From the NCBI GenBank assembly GCA_021443235.1, contig JABUUJ010000017.1, forward strand, positions 1-13,703: a stretch of 13,703 bases of DNA, read 5' to 3'. The notes under the pieces are model-generated. The model had not been told where the DNA came from and searched no databases. It saw only the letters and a program-made list of their open reading frames with translations. The DNA comes from Muribaculaceae bacterium. Its GTDB lineage: Bacteria; Bacteroidota; Bacteroidia; Bacteroidales; Muribaculaceae. Below are positions 13,051 through 13,703 of this stretch, one piece after another; position 1 is the stretch's first letter; each line of letters starts with the position of its first letter. The translations under genes were made by a program, and so were the position numbers.

Positions 13051-13452
13051 ATGATTGCCTCGCTCATTCTGCTCGCCATCCTGGTTGCCGTGGGACTGCC
13101 GCTGTGGTATCTCGACCGCAAGAAACATCCGGCCGGCGAAGACCCCGAAATTATCGAGCCCAAGCAAGAGTGCACCGACGACTGCTGCACCACCCACGAC
13201 GTGTGCCCGTCGCACGAGTTGCTCACAGGCCTTGACGAGCCCGCCGTCTATTACGACGACGAGCATTTGGACCGCTTCCTCGGCCGACAGGCCAGCGCCT
13301 ACCAGCCCGACGAGATTGACGAGTGGCGCGATGTGCTCTACACCCTGTTGCCCGCCGACCGCATGGGATGGTGCAAGTCGCTGAAAAAACGTGGCATCAC
13401 CATGCCCTCTGCCATCCACGACGAGTTCCTCATGCTACTCAACGAGCCATAG
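13051..13452 (+). CDS. Small membrane-anchored protein with a CxxxCCxxHxxC motif, unknown function
   Basis: The 133-residue product is not a family I can name. It has one N-terminal transmembrane helix (about 3-20, MIASLILLAILVAVGLPLWY) followed by basic residues (DRKK), then an acidic linker. A tight Cys/His cluster CTDDCCTTHDVC (41-52; Cys41, Cys45, Cys46, His49, Cys52) suggests Zn or Fe-S binding. The soluble remainder is acidic and helical (DEIDEWRDVLYTLLPADRMGWCKSLKKRGITMP). The basic residues after the helix predict an N-out/C-in orientation. It starts 6 nt after metK with no promoter between, so it is probably co-transcribed and under the same riboswitch. ATG 13051 is the first in-frame start; the ATG at 13044 is in another frame. 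Confidence 0.8.
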   Translation: MIASLILLAILVAVGLPLWYLDRKKHPAGEDPEIIEPKQECTDDCCTTHDVCPSHELLTGLDEPAVYYDDEHLDRFLGRQASAYQPDEIDEWRDVLYTLLPADRMGWCKSLKKRGITMPSAIHDEFLMLLNEP

Positions 13453-13530
13453 CACCACCTGATTTTTTGGGGGACGGGGCAATAAACAAGGGCTGGGTGC
13501 GTTATAATATAGAATAAAGACGTCTTATTG

Positions 13531-13703
13531 ATGAGAAAACTGTATCGCTTAGCGCCACTTTTCATGATTGTGACGGTGATATTGCTTCAGGCCTGCTCGG
13601 CCAAGAAGAATACCGCCGGCTCACGCTTTTGGCAGGCGCTAAACACCCGATACAACGTCTATTACCACGGGAAAACCAACTATGACGAGCAAATCAAGGA
13701 GCT
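13531..13703 (+). CDS. PorW/SprE-like lipoprotein, N-terminal part only (runs off the right edge)
   Basis: The 57 visible codons encode a lipoprotein signal peptide with lipobox LQAC (19-22), followed by SAKKNTAGSRFWQALNTRYN (23-42) and VYYHGKTNYDEQIKE. This CSxKKNT...R(F/Y)...RYNVY.G...Y.E pattern is what I remember from the start of the Bacteroidetes TPR lipoproteins related to PorW/SprE, which act with the gliding/type IX secretion machinery. The TPR region would lie beyond the window. A perfect 10-bp palindrome AAGACGTCTT (13517-13526) lies just before the start. No TAnnTTTG promoter was found in the 78-nt gap, so transcription may continue from metK. Confidence 0.75.
   Translation, partial: MRKLYRLAPLFMIVTVILLQACSAKKNTAGSRFWQALNTRYNVYYHGKTNYDEQIKE

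Noticed and set aside
13503..13508. TATAAT as a sigma-70 -10 box before the PorW/SprE-like gene
   Set aside because: The primary Bacteroidetes sigma factor recognises TAnnTTTG. No partner box is at the right distance, and TATAAT is frequent by chance in AT-rich gaps.

Overview
The window looks like a chromosomal segment from a Bacteroidales bacterium, possibly of the Muribaculaceae type (the family is an inference). The reasons are several Bacteroidetes-type promoter cores (TAnnTTTG, some with a TTTG/TTG box about 20 nt upstream), A-rich leaders without clear Shine-Dalgarno sites, lipoproteins with LxxC lipoboxes, a long-form MetK behind a SAM-II riboswitch, a GH2 enzyme with a T9SS-like C-terminus, and a PorW/SprE-like lipoprotein. 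It is mostly core housekeeping sequence with accessory genes between. There is no CRISPR array, tRNA, rRNA, insertion sequence or prophage.

Layout. (1) 1-1360: a truncated leftward lipoprotein gene diverges from an ECF sigma factor gene, which is followed by a gene for a four-helix membrane protein. (2) 1361-2711: a structured 250-nt intergenic region (GC hairpin, 15-bp A/T inverted repeat over a promoter, two back-to-back palindromes in the leader) precedes an AT-rich AAA/STAND-type ATPase gene. (3) 2814-4474: a two-gene operon encodes a secreted Sel1/TPR-like protein and a GYF_2 - proline/glutamine repeat - CD225/dispanin membrane protein, and ends in an intrinsic terminator. (4) 4489-7004, minus strand: a compact SDR - ribF - upp operon (4-nt overlap, 2-nt gap) runs from one recognisable promoter. 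(5) 7085-11383, minus strand: one 1432-residue secreted multidomain GH2 glycosidase with seven FG-GAP/VCBS repeats, an Fn3-like domain and a T9SS-like C-terminal domain. (6) 11384-11733: a 350-nt divergent regulatory region holds the GH2 promoter, a tandem 9-bp repeat, the metK promoter, a SAM-II riboswitch and a set of mutually exclusive complementary segments. (7) 11734-13703: metK, a small membrane-anchored Cys/His-motif protein 6 nt downstream, and the start of a PorW/SprE-like lipoprotein gene.

How the genes work together. metK makes SAM and is probably feedback-controlled by its own leader RNA. The SDR-ribF-upp operon couples FMN/FAD synthesis to uracil salvage and an uncharacterised oxidoreductase. 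The GH2 enzyme is probably exported through Sec and then the type IX system, and the PorW/SprE-like lipoprotein at the right edge hints that the genome encodes such a system. The sigma factor and membrane protein probably form a regulatory pair. I saw no obvious new defence or mobile system. The most unusual items are the metK leader, the GH2/beta-propeller architecture, the GYF-CD225 protein and the palindrome-rich leader of the ATPase gene.
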